DNA from: Halodesulfovibrio aestuarii DSM 17919 = ATCC 29578
GTDB lineage: Bacteria; Desulfobacterota; Desulfovibrionia; Desulfovibrionales; Desulfovibrionaceae
NCBI RefSeq assembly: GCF_000384815.1
Contig: NZ_ARQF01000020.1
Span: forward strand, 558,001-622,000
Direction of reading: 5' to 3'
Length of the DNA stretch: 64,000 nt
Shown: positions 18,530 to 26,691 of the stretch, piece after piece
Layout of the letters: the number at the start of each line of letters is the position of its first letter
Numbering within the stretch: position 1 is the stretch's first letter
Translations under genes and position numbers: made by a program
The notes under the pieces: model-generated
Database searches by the model: none
Seen by the model: only the letters and a program-made list of their open reading frames with translations
What the model was told of the DNA's origin: nothing

Positions 18530-18728
18530 CTGACGGTTGGATTGCCAGCGATTAGGCGTCCCCCCCCCCAACGTACCAACCGTCGTGCTTAGGCTCTGAA
18601 TACGGTGCGAACTATAACTGACTTCCCCCCCCTACAGTTATGGTTCTATTTCCGAGGCGTAGATTCAGACCAACCTATCTTTGCCCCCTGTAATCACCCC
18701 CCCCCCGATTACAGGGGGCCATTTTTTG
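18530..18728 (+). ncRNA. Candidate sigma54-driven regulatory RNA with three C-tract loops
   Basis: No plausible coding frame. Stem 1: GACGGTTGG (18532-18540) with CCAACCGTC (18576-18584), a 35-nt loop containing C10 (18560-18569). Stem 2: GAACTATAACTG (18609-18620) with CAGTTATGGTTC (18635-18646), 12 pairs including one G-U, and a 14-nt loop with C8 (18625-18632). Stem 3: GCCCCCTGTAATC (18683-18695) with GATTACAGGGGGC (18707-18719), 13 perfect pairs, a loop of A plus C10, then T6. The predicted start falls 2 bases before stem 1. Exposed C-tracts could pair with G-rich Shine-Dalgarno regions, as C-rich loops do in several known sRNAs, or bind a protein. Size is about 200 nt; function is inferred only. 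Confidence 0.75.
18683..18727 (+). terminator. Rho-independent terminator of the C-tract RNA
   Basis: A 13-bp perfect stem, an 11-nt loop of A plus ten C's, and six T's (18722-18727). It is the third stem-loop of the candidate RNA. Confidence 0.85.
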
Positions 18729-18789
18729 GACACAACAAAGCGCTCAACACCAATGGCGAGAGTCACATTCAGCCGGCTGTTCAATAAAT

Positions 18790-19593
18790 TTAAGTTCCGT
18801 AGAGGCTACAAACGTCTGCTTTAACCACTTCGGAAATATCAAGGCGGGATTCAATGGCAGCGGTAAGCTGACCCATTGCATCAAAAACAGGGGAAACACT
18901 CACAAGCCATAGCGCAGCCGTACCATCAGGGTACATCCCTTCTTCAGTTACGACCACAGGTTCCTGCGAAATAAAGACCTTAGCGACAGGGCAATTACCA
19001 CCGGGAAATTCACGGGTGCAGACATGTCTACAGGAACGCCCTTCTGCAATAGCAAATGTTTCCATAAATGCATTGTTAGCATGAACAATGGTGAAAGAAG
19101 TATCAACAACTGACACATACCCCGGCATACCCTTAAATAACGATTCAAAATAGGAACGACGTTCTGTCGCATTTTGCATTCGCCTGCTAAAGACTTCACC
19201 AGAGCGAACAAGCGCCATTGTCAACGCATCAAGCTCAAACTCTTTAGGGATCTCTGTAGGAAGAGGAGCACTTCCAAGCTCTGTGGCGGTATATGTAAGA
19301 GCCTCAAGAGGACGACACACCATTCCTCTACATAACTTGTTAAACAAGTAATAAAAGCAAGGAACGGTAATAGCGGCACAACAAGCCATGAGCCATAGAA
19401 TGTCCATAGGCGTGAGTGGAGAGCTGGCAGCAAGCGTAAGCAGAGCACAAAGCACTACCAGACCGGAACAACTAAAAAATATAGCTGCGGCAACGGCAAA
19501 CTTTGTTGCTATAGAAAATTTGGCATTACGAAATAATAACAAGAAGTACCCCCCTGTGTGTTCGTTGCGGCACAGTAGCACACAGCGGTTCAT
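18790..19593 (-). CDS. Membrane PAS-domain protein, cysteine-containing
   Basis: About 267 residues from the ATG at 19593 (an in-frame start 12 bases upstream is possible). Two transmembrane helices (roughly 28-58 and 66-86), a short linker, then a PAS domain (about 140-255) starting at YFESLFKGMPGYVSVVDTSF. The PAS carries CRHVCTREFPGGNCP, three cysteines that could bind metal or sense redox state. There is no output domain, so it may be a receptor fragment or work through a partner. It converges on the C-tract RNA and lies beside the sigma54 signalling genes, but a functional link is not shown. Confidence 0.6.
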   Translation of the reverse strand: MNRCVLLCRNEHTGGYFLLLFRNAKFSIATKFAVAAAIFFSCSGLVVLCALLTLAASSPLTPMDILWLMACCAAITVPCFYYLFNKLCRGMVCRPLEALTYTATELGSAPLPTEIPKEFELDALTMALVRSGEVFSRRMQNATERRSYFESLFKGMPGYVSVVDTSFTIVHANNAFMETFAIAEGRSCRHVCTREFPGGNCPVAKVFISQEPVVVTEEGMYPDGTAALWLVSVSPVFDAMGQLTAAIESRLDISEVVKADVCSLYGT

Positions 19594-19633
19594 GTTCAAA
19601 ATCATTATTATAGTACTGTAATACCAGTGTATT

Positions 19634-19677
19634 AAAAAAGCGATCCTATTCTACAAAGAGAACAAAACCGCTTTTTT
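19634..19677 (-). terminator. Rho-independent terminator after rubredoxin
   Basis: AAAAAAGCG (19634-19642) and CGCTTTTTT (19669-19677) form an A/T-flanked stem that, on the minus strand, ends with a T-run just downstream of the rubredoxin gene. Confidence 0.6.
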
Positions 19678-19691
19678 ACCTTTTGAATAAT

Positions 19692-19850
19692 CTACTCGAC
19701 TGGTTCAAAAAATTCTTTTTCTGCTCCGCAAAGTGGGCAAACCCAGTCTTCCGGCAAATCTTCGAAAGATGTCTCTGGTGGAATATTATTTTCAATATCA
19801 CCAAGCTCCGGGTCATAGATATATCCACACGGACATTCATACTTTTTCAT
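19692..19850 (-). CDS. Rubredoxin with shortened CX1C first knuckle
   Basis: A 52-residue protein read directly from the sequence: it starts [18 protein letters not shown] and ends [21 protein letters not shown]. The second iron knuckle is the normal CPLCG. The first is C-P-C-G, one residue shorter than the usual C-x2-C-G. GGAGG lies 5-9 bases upstream of the ATG. Rubredoxins carry one electron on a mononuclear Fe(Cys)4 site and serve oxygen-defence and other redox partners. It is a single-gene unit with its own terminator. Confidence 0.88.
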   Translation of the reverse strand: MKKYECPCGYIYDPELGDIENNIPPETSFEDLPEDWVCPLCGAEKEFFEPVE

Positions 19851-19920
19851 TTGTTCCTCCAGTAACTTTTTTTAGATCATGGAGATACTATGCACATAAC
19901 AAATTAGCTTAGCAAGAGAA

Positions 19921-20766
19921 TTATCCACCGAACTTACAGGCATTTTCTGTGCATATTAATTTAATCTGCTTTACTACATAAGGAAGAATATTGTGCACAA
20001 GCACTCGTACACCGGCGCCATTGGGATGATGTCCATCCTTCTGATTTAATGAATGATCAAGTGCAACACCCTCAAGAAAAAAGGGATAAAAGGACACATT
20101 ATATTTTGCAGCAAGGTCAGGAAAAACCGCATCAAACATCTCAGCATATTTTTTGCCGAAATGCGGAAGCGAATACATACCAGTCAGTAATAAACGAATG
20201 TCCATGTCCTGAATCTCACGGATCATTGCTGCAAGGTCACTCTTCATTCGCACCACATTACGGCGCTGCAACATATCATTCGCACCCAGCTCCATAATAA
20301 TGATATCCGGCTTGGTCAGCAGAATCTTAGACAGACGAACACGCCCTTGTGCTGTTGTATTTCCGGCAATGCCGTCATTATCCACTACAACAGAATACCC
20401 CAGTTCCCGCAGAGAGTCTTGCAAAACCACAGGAAATGCGTCCATTGCATTATCAAGTCCGTAACCGGAAATGAGGCTGTCACCAAAGGCTGAAATAAAA
20501 AAGATTTTTCCGGGGGGCGGCACGAAACCTTGTGCTTCAGGAGTCAAGTGCGCAAGCTCTGTTCCCGGATGCGCAAACTGTATTCTTGAACGAGGCGTAT
20601 ATGCTGCTTGTCGTACATGAAGCGGAGAGGCGTTTTCTTGAACCGCGACGGCAACAAGCTGTGATGAATGCTGAGCACAGTTTCCCCAACTACACACAAC
20701 AAAAAACAACAGAACCAGCACACCTGCATAGATGCGACTGCACCGCATCAGCCGACTATGTTTCAT
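19921..20766 (-). CDS. Secreted GDSL esterase/lipase (TesA-like)
   Basis: 281 residues from the ATG at 20766, with GGAG 6 bases upstream (an ATG three bases earlier is also possible). An N-terminal signal peptide ends near CSWGNCAQ. After a linker, the SGNH hydrolase blocks appear in order: FGDSLISGYGL (nucleophile Ser), a conserved Gly/Asn region (NDGIAGNTTAQGRVRL), GANDML, and DGHHPNGAG (catalytic Asp-His). This matches the TesA/arylesterase family acting on acyl esters in the periplasm. The gene stands alone. Confidence 0.85.
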   Translation of the reverse strand: MKHSRLMRCSRIYAGVLVLLFFVVCSWGNCAQHSSQLVAVAVQENASPLHVRQAAYTPRSRIQFAHPGTELAHLTPEAQGFVPPPGKIFFISAFGDSLISGYGLDNAMDAFPVVLQDSLRELGYSVVVDNDGIAGNTTAQGRVRLSKILLTKPDIIIMELGANDMLQRRNVVRMKSDLAAMIREIQDMDIRLLLTGMYSLPHFGKKYAEMFDAVFPDLAAKYNVSFYPFFLEGVALDHSLNQKDGHHPNGAGVRVLVHNILPYVVKQIKLICTENACKFGG

Positions 20767-21014
20767 CATCTTCTCCACAAGCTGTTTTGAGTGTTATCTA
20801 TGAGTATATTACTCAGTATACACCTGAAGCTATATAAAAAAATGATATGAACGTACGACACTGTCTTTAAAAAAAAAGAAGGAGGAAGAAGAAGCAACAG
20901 ACTGAAAAGGCACTTCGTTGACGCGTTATAACTGCTCTCAACTTATTACAATCAACAAGGCGCGACAGAGAAAAGTACCCCTTCAGCCCTAAAAGGATAG
21001 GATGCGCTACTGAA

Positions 21015-21845
21015 TTACAGATCAACCAATTCTACGTCATTGACTTCAATAGGTAATCCAAGGAACCAGCTGCCGGTTCTTGCAAAACGTGAGATATCAT
21101 CTGTAGTAAGAAAATGAGTTCTACCACAAGACGCTTCTTTACGAAGCAACCCGCGAACTGACAGCATTTTTTTTACTTCCTGTGCTGTAGTTTCAGCAGA
21201 ATCAACAATATGGACGGAGTCTCCAACCACATTGCGGATAGATGACGCAAGCAAAGGGAAATGAGTACAACCAAGGACGATTGTGTCCGGTGCTTTTTTC
21301 TGTGCAGAGTCAAGGGGGGAAGCAAAAAATGGGTTCAGGTAACGTGCGACAATACCTTCAACAAGTTCGCCATCTGTCCAGCCTTCTTCTGCAAGCGGAA
21401 CAAAAAGCGGACACGGCACCCCTGTTACTTGAATATCAGGGCGCAATGCATAAATTTCACGTTGATAAGCATTGCCACGAATAGTTGATTCTGTGGCGAG
21501 CACAACAACACTGCCATTCTCAGTTACTGCACAACTTGCAGCAGCACCGGGTTTCACAACTCCAAGCACTGGAATATCTGGAAACGCCTTTTGCAAAGGC
21601 TCAATAGCCACGGAACTCGCTGTATTACACGCAATAACAAGCATCTTAACACCACGTTCCACTAACTTTCCTGCAGCCTGCACTGCATAGCGGACAATAG
21701 TTTCCTGACTCTTAGTTCCGTAGGGTAACCGCGCAGTATCACCAAGATACAATATTTCTTCGCACGGCAAAGTTGAACGCAATGCTTTAAGCACAGTCAG
21801 CCCGCCAACACCGGAATCAAACAGTCCAATAGGAAGAGAAATCAT
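21015..21845 (-). CDS. murI: Glutamate racemase
   Basis: A 276-residue enzyme that interconverts L- and D-glutamate for peptidoglycan. The N-terminal FDSGVGGLTVL and YLGDTARLPYG motifs and the two catalytic cysteines, in IACNTAS (about residue 74) and LGCTHFPLL (about residue 190), are present. Length is typical. The region between it and the fapA-like gene (about 270 bp) holds the divergent promoters. Confidence 0.95.
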   Translation of the reverse strand: MISLPIGLFDSGVGGLTVLKALRSTLPCEEILYLGDTARLPYGTKSQETIVRYAVQAAGKLVERGVKMLVIACNTASSVAIEPLQKAFPDIPVLGVVKPGAAASCAVTENGSVVVLATESTIRGNAYQREIYALRPDIQVTGVPCPLFVPLAEEGWTDGELVEGIVARYLNPFFASPLDSAQKKAPDTIVLGCTHFPLLASSIRNVVGDSVHIVDSAETTAQEVKKMLSVRGLLRKEASCGRTHFLTTDDISRFARTGSWFLGLPIEVNDVELVDL

Positions 21846-22113
21846 TCTGGTATCTCCAACATCAATCCTTCAATTGATGGTTATATCTGGCCACCAAGGA
21901 TGGCTGCGCTAAAATTACTCCTGCGGCCCAAAAAAGCAAGTATGGTTACAGCACCCAGCATAGAAACACTATTTCCTTTATTATCAACTACTACCAGCCC
22001 AATATATACCATAGCTACATAGAATCGGAGAGCAAAATAGCGCATACTAAAAAATCTACTACTCACTAATATTCTTGCTTTTTTAGCAAAATGCCTGCGG
22101 ACAGGAGAACAGT

Positions 22114-23856
22114 ATGATGCAACACAACAAACCCTCTTTAGCTGAAGAAGAATCCATCTTCTCGCGATATATAGAACTTTCCGGAAATCCCATGATGCCT
22201 GTAACTCCAGGATCCTGCATAGGCAGAGCGTTGCGCTTAAGCCACTTTTTCCTCACCTCGGAAGTCGGAGACGAGAAAGAACAAGATCAGTTGCACAACT
22301 ATTCCATTGATACTGCCACAGACAAAATTTATGCAACAACGCTGGGCGTACTGCATATCCATAATAACAAGATTGTTGTACGCCCCATCCTATATCCTGC
22401 AAATGATGGTATGACCGTTTATGGTGACATCTACCATAAAGACTTTTCCGGAAACTCACTTTTGCTCAGCCACTATGCAGCAGCCCTCTGGCATCTGAAC
22501 GTAAATGCCCCCATAGACACAGCACGCTTCAACGCTGCAATCCGTAAAGCAGAATCGCAAAACACCCCTGTGCGTATGGTTCCAATTTGTAAGGGAAGAC
22601 CTGCCATACATGAAGAGCCTCCCGTCATTATCCCGTTGTTACCGCAACGGAGACGACACACTGTAGAAAAATCATCAACAACCGTTGATTTTAAGGATCA
22701 GGGTTTTTTTGCGGAAGTTCCTGCTAACACACCAGTTGCCGTTAAAATACCATCCGCTGAACCATCTAACGGATTTGACGTATATGGAAATGCTCTTCCT
22801 GTAATGGAGCAGCCAACCCCAGTTGGAGAAAACAAAACGACGACTTTGAATATCGGAAAAAATCTATACGGAATCCTCCAACAGAGCGGGCACACAATTT
22901 ATTACTCATCGTGCAAAGGATTGATGAGTATCCGTGATGACACCTTATCGATCACAGATGTGCTGCGCATTGATGGAGATGTAAACATAAAAACAGGCAA
23001 TATTATTGTGGAACAAGGCTCGGTACATATTACCGGATCGATTACTCCGGGTTTCACAGTCAAAGCCCCACAGCACGTTATTGTAGATGCCAGCGTGGAT
23101 CAGGGTACTATTTCCTGCGGTGGAGATGTGTTTATTTCCGGCGCCATTATCATGAATAAACTAAATACGATACTATCTAAAGGCTCAGTCTACGCAAACC
23201 ATATGCATAATGCAGAAGTTATCGCGGCACACAGCATTGTAACCTCCGGATCTATTGTGAATTCAAAACTCACAGCAGGAAATGCTATCCGCACCTGTAC
23301 AGAAAAAGGCACAGTACTGGGCAGCACGTTAGTAGCAGGAAGCGAAATCAACATTGCCGGAGCCGGCGGCGAAAACGGTAGCCCACCTATACTCATTATT
23401 AGGAATAATGAAGGCACCCAGAATACATTACGCAGAATAACGTCAGAAGCTGAAATGGTCTTATCACAATCAATTTCAAAGCTTGATGACTGGATCAAAA
23501 AAAGTCAGGAAAAAAAACTCACAGGATCAATGTGCCAACATGCAGACACGTTACTTAAGAAAGCCAAGCGGATTCGAAAAAACATCTCCAACAGAGTCAC
23601 ACCGTGCATTGCGCATCCACTTCACCGCGTAATTATCCGCGGTACTGTAGCAGAAGGTACACAGGTTACCATGCACAGACAAACACTGACTATCAAACAC
23701 CCGTTACCCAAATTATCTATGGAGTTAGAAAACCATCATCGAGCTGTCAGATCACAAACTACGGGCACAGGTACCGCTTCCACAGTCGCTTTAAGCCACT
23801 ATGCATCAACCGGACGGGGTGAAATGTTTCCGGCGCAAGCTGAAACGGAAGGATAA
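22114..23856 (+). CDS. FapA/DUF342 family protein
   Basis: A 580-residue protein; the ATG at 22114 has AGGAG 6 bases upstream. The middle holds the FapA beta-helix (about residues 255-430), a ladder of short repeats rich in G, I and V (RIDGDVNIKTGNIIVEQGSV, FISGAIIMN, SIVTSGSIVNSKLTAGN). A helical segment (about 440-490) and a variable tail follow. Proteins of this family are called flagellar assembly protein A or polymer-forming, with unsettled function. The last 98 bases overlap the convergent DUF362 gene. Confidence 0.75.
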   Translation: MMQHNKPSLAEEESIFSRYIELSGNPMMPVTPGSCIGRALRLSHFFLTSEVGDEKEQDQLHNYSIDTATDKIYATTLGVLHIHNNKIVVRPILYPANDGMTVYGDIYHKDFSGNSLLLSHYAAALWHLNVNAPIDTARFNAAIRKAESQNTPVRMVPICKGRPAIHEEPPVIIPLLPQRRRHTVEKSSTTVDFKDQGFFAEVPANTPVAVKIPSAEPSNGFDVYGNALPVMEQPTPVGENKTTTLNIGKNLYGILQQSGHTIYYSSCKGLMSIRDDTLSITDVLRIDGDVNIKTGNIIVEQGSVHITGSITPGFTVKAPQHVIVDASVDQGTISCGGDVFISGAIIMNKLNTILSKGSVYANHMHNAEVIAAHSIVTSGSIVNSKLTAGNAIRTCTEKGTVLGSTLVAGSEINIAGAGGENGSPPILIIRNNEGTQNTLRRITSEAEMVLSQSISKLDDWIKKSQEKKLTGSMCQHADTLLKKAKRIRKNISNRVTPCIAHPLHRVIIRGTVAEGTQVTMHRQTLTIKHPLPKLSMELENHHRAVRSQTTGTGTASTVALSHYASTGRGEMFPAQAETEG

Positions 23857-24715
23857 AACCGTTCCCATCAAACTCTTGTGGAGTAGCCAGAACGTACTCA
23901 AGTTGCTTCTCGAAAGCCCCGGGCACATTTTTTCGTTGCAACTCACCCCACAGTGGTATTTCATCAACGCTACAGTCCAGCACTGAGTACAAAGCTGTAT
24001 CAAGCGATACGGGGTCACCAGCTGCGCCTATAAGTCCTAAGGAATATGGCTCACCGTCGCTCGGCCCTGTCTTATGCATACAGGTAATGCCGTCCACTAC
24101 GCTTACGGATTCAGGTAACGCTAACGCTACATCTACCAACAACTCCCTGAAGGCGTTTGCTTTATCACCATGTGTAGAATGCGCAATAGCTTTTCGAACC
24201 CCACTCACACACCCAAACAAATTTTTAACAGCAAAAGTAGCCCGCATCTGCGTATGCGCTTTCATTCGTGGAACATTCAGCAGCATATCGCACTCCAGAG
24301 CAATGCGTGATATGCCGATAGATGTACCACTTTCAAATCTCACACATTTCGGAGAATCCAGAGTGACAAGCGGAACATTTAGGCGCTCAAGTCCTTCCAG
24401 CAGTCCGATACTCCGTGCAACAGAAACAGCTGAACCGAATGCAGGAGAATCGCCTACAACAACAGAGCAGCCATAGTCCAAAAGGTTCTCGCACACAGCT
24501 TCCACAACAATAGGGTTTGTACAACAAAGCCCATTGCTATCAGCCTTCAGCAAATTAGGTTTCACTAATACTTTTGCCCCTGTTGAAGGTGCAAAATGAA
24601 TGGCCTGCAAACAATCCCTTACCGCCTTATGCACAGCCTTGTACTCATACTCAACACAATGCGTCAGCGCCACAGGGATCAATCCGCCAGAAATTTTCTG
24701 CTCAGGTTTCGTCAA
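23759..24715 (-). CDS. DUF362 domain protein
   Basis: A 318-residue protein of the DUF362 family: KVLVKPNLLKAD, a PIVVEAVCENLLDYG helix, VVVGDSPAFGS, NVPRMKAHTQMRATFAVKNLFGCV and VVDGITCMHKTGPSDGEPYSLGLIGAAGDPVSLDT. Some family members carry an extra ferredoxin domain; this one does not. The family has no settled function. Its 3' end overlaps the fapA-like gene by 98 bases tail to tail, so the two C-termini are encoded on opposite strands of the same DNA. Confidence 0.8.
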   Translation of the reverse strand: MTKPEQKISGGLIPVALTHCVEYEYKAVHKAVRDCLQAIHFAPSTGAKVLVKPNLLKADSNGLCCTNPIVVEAVCENLLDYGCSVVVGDSPAFGSAVSVARSIGLLEGLERLNVPLVTLDSPKCVRFESGTSIGISRIALECDMLLNVPRMKAHTQMRATFAVKNLFGCVSGVRKAIAHSTHGDKANAFRELLVDVALALPESVSVVDGITCMHKTGPSDGEPYSLGLIGAAGDPVSLDTALYSVLDCSVDEIPLWGELQRKNVPGAFEKQLEYVLATPQEFDGNGFILPFQLAPETFHPVRLMHSGLKRLWKRYLCP

Positions 24716-25040
24716 TAGTTACTCCGTTTCCTCATCCCACTCGGTCTATCTCCAGCAATGGGTGCATGTACACATTCACCAGATCCTCCCTGCAGTAACA
24801 TTGTCAGCCCGAATAATGTTCGCTCTACGTAGGGTACAAAAAATATTATTATCCTCCGCTCCTATTCCTTGTCATCAAAAAATACACATAAACGCTTCTG
24901 AATACTTCCGCCCCCATCTCACCAGTATACCCATTTCATCATAACAAACTAAACATATTACAGATACTGACATTGACTTCAATATTAGCTGCTGCTAACT
25001 GGATATAAAATATAATTTAGTGTTACTAAAGGATGACGAC

Positions 25041-25805
25041 ATGAAAAAAAGTATTATTCTGATGTGCCTTGCTTTACTGCTTGCAACAACTTCTCTCGCA
25101 TTTGGTCATGAATTCATATTCGTCCCGCAACAATGGCAATCCTACCATGCAGGGCAACAACTTCCTTTCAGTCTCGCTTCCTCACATGCTTTTATGCACA
25201 GTGAGGAACTGGAAGCAAAAGAAACCGTTGAAGCTTCCTATGACGGAAACAACATAACTCTTTTCCCTAACAAACCATATTTCACATGGGACGGCAGTGT
25301 AAAACTCAAAGGTGGACAAGCTGCAGTTCTCTCGGCACACCGCAAAGGTGTCGTATGGAGCAAAACAACAAAAGGGTGGCAAGAAGGAGATCGTTCCACA
25401 TTAAAGGGAGTTATGCTTTCAACAAAATATGAAAAATTTGCAAAATGCATTCTTCCGGTGGACGGAGAAACCGCGAATTTTGACCGCAAACTTGGCGACT
25501 TGCTTGAAATCGTTCCTGTGGACAACCCGCTCACAGCACGTGTCGGTGACGATATCCGCGTAAAATTTCTGTTCAAGGGCAAAACAGTGGCACCGGAACA
25601 TGTTTTCGCAACTTACAACGGTTTTACCGACGTTGAAAACGCCTATGCGTACACAACCGAACCATACGGTGACGGCATGGCAAAAATTCATATTTCCCAT
25701 CCAGGCCTGTGGATGATCCGCGTACAGCACGTAATAAATGAAAAAAGTGATAACTATGAAAGTCACGCAATCCGTGCTACTCTAACATTCCCGGTTGCGA
25801 AGTAA
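25041..25805 (+). CDS. DUF4198 periplasmic protein, NikK-like nickel uptake component
   Basis: 254 residues from the ATG at 25041 (AAAGGA lies upstream; an earlier in-frame start at 25020 would spoil the signal peptide). The signal peptide is KKSIILMCLALLLATTSLAFG, then HEFIFVP with histidine near the mature N-terminus, as in DUF4198/NikK proteins. Those assist ECF-type nickel/cobalt importers in the periplasm. A NikL-like gene follows after one base, which supports the assignment. No nikM, nikQ or nikO gene is present here. Confidence 0.72.
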   Translation: MKKSIILMCLALLLATTSLAFGHEFIFVPQQWQSYHAGQQLPFSLASSHAFMHSEELEAKETVEASYDGNNITLFPNKPYFTWDGSVKLKGGQAAVLSAHRKGVVWSKTTKGWQEGDRSTLKGVMLSTKYEKFAKCILPVDGETANFDRKLGDLLEIVPVDNPLTARVGDDIRVKFLFKGKTVAPEHVFATYNGFTDVENAYAYTTEPYGDGMAKIHISHPGLWMIRVQHVINEKSDNYESHAIRATLTFPVAK

Positions 25806-25806
25806 C

Positions 25807-26274
25807 ATGCGTAGATACCTGTTTATATTTGCATTAATACTAGCAACAACATGTGCATTAACAACTAGTTCTGCATTTGCCCATGGGGTAGTTGCCAACA
25901 GTATTTCAAGTAAATCAGTTGCGGTACATTTTGGATACGCAGGTGGCGACCCTATGTCATACGCTGAGGTGCTTGTGTACGCTCCGGAAGCAAAAGACGG
26001 AGACCCTGAGTTTCAAAATGGACGTACTGATGCATCAGGCAACTTTGCCTTTATTCCTAATACTCCAGGGACATGGAGCATTTCGGCTTCCGACATGGGG
26101 CACAGAGCGGAAATGCAGATTAATGTTACAGGAGAGGGTATTGCAAAGGCTCAAGTCTCTGCAGGACTTTCTTCCCAAACACTGCGTATCGTGCTTGGAT
26201 TAAGCCTTATTCTTAACCTCCTTGCTGCATGTCTCTTTCTGAAACGTTCGCAACGGAACAAGCGAGCTAGCTAA
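25807..26274 (+). CDS. NikL-like nickel transport component
   Basis: 155 residues from the ATG at 25807, one base after the preceding stop; an in-frame TTG at 25795 is less likely. It has a signal peptide ending AFAHGVV, so His is at or near the mature N-terminus, and then a carboxypeptidase-regulatory-like beta domain (GDPMSYAEVLVYAP, GRTDASGNFAFIP, GTWSISASDMGHR). A C-terminal transmembrane helix (about 122-143) and a basic tail follow. This is the pattern of NikL, which pairs with NikK in nickel ECF systems. The core transporter genes are not adjacent. Confidence 0.7.
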   Translation: MRRYLFIFALILATTCALTTSSAFAHGVVANSISSKSVAVHFGYAGGDPMSYAEVLVYAPEAKDGDPEFQNGRTDASGNFAFIPNTPGTWSISASDMGHRAEMQINVTGEGIAKAQVSAGLSSQTLRIVLGLSLILNLLAACLFLKRSQRNKRAS

Positions 26275-26453
26275 GCACGTGCAGACGTGGAAAGGGTCAC
26301 GGCAAGACTGATGCTTGTCCATGATCCATGAAAACATAACGTGTGTCCTACTAAATATTCCCAAAAGAGTAGCGGTACATATTAGAATAACAGATGTAAC
26401 AACATAACGTTATTGACGAAGTTGTACCTCCACGTTATTTTACCCCTTCACAT

Positions 26454-26530
26454 CGGGATGTAGCGCAGCTTGGTAGCGCACTTGAATGGGGTTCAAGGGG
26501 TCGTGAGTTCAAATCTCGTCATCCCGACCA
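26454..26530 (+). tRNA. tRNA-Pro (anticodon GGG)
   Basis: A 77-nt cloverleaf: acceptor CGGGATG pairs with CATCCCG, then A and an encoded CCA. The anticodon arm CTTGA-ATGGGGT-TCAAG gives anticodon GGG. The T-loop is GTTCAAATC. It is followed by a strong terminator and then by an accessory patch, consistent with a tRNA used as an insertion site. Confidence 0.95.
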
Positions 26531-26537
26531 GAGAATA

Positions 26538-26573
26538 CAAGGGTTTGCAGCGATTCGCTGTAAACCCTTTTTT
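26538..26573 (+). terminator. Rho-independent terminator after tRNA-Pro
   Basis: GGGTTTGCAGCG (26541-26552) pairs perfectly with CGCTGTAAACCC apart from one G-U-type position, followed by six T's. Confidence 0.88.
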
Positions 26574-26577
26574 CGTG

Positions 26578-26686
26578 CGGCTGAACACCGGCTGAACACC
26601 TGAAACTCACTCAAGTCGAAAGATTCAATTAACTGGCTGGAATACCATGACCTGTTATATTTGGAGTGAAGAACACCTAGGTGTTC
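26578..26686. repeat. GAACACC cluster: tandem repeat plus 16-bp palindrome
   Basis: CGGCTGAACAC occurs twice in tandem (26578-26599). About 70 bases on, GAACACCTAGGTGTTC (26671-26686) is a perfect palindrome ending 5 bases before the AbiV stop. The heptamer GAACACC thus occurs three times direct and once inverted within about 110 bp, beside a tRNA. This could be recombinase or regulator binding sites; no integrase gene is visible. Confidence 0.5.
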
Positions 26687-26691
26687 TGCCG

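Noticed and set aside
21881-22066. Possible 54-61-residue membrane protein upstream of murI
   Set aside because: Hydrophobic and not absurd, but it has no ribosome-binding site and no recognisable family; too weak to annotate.
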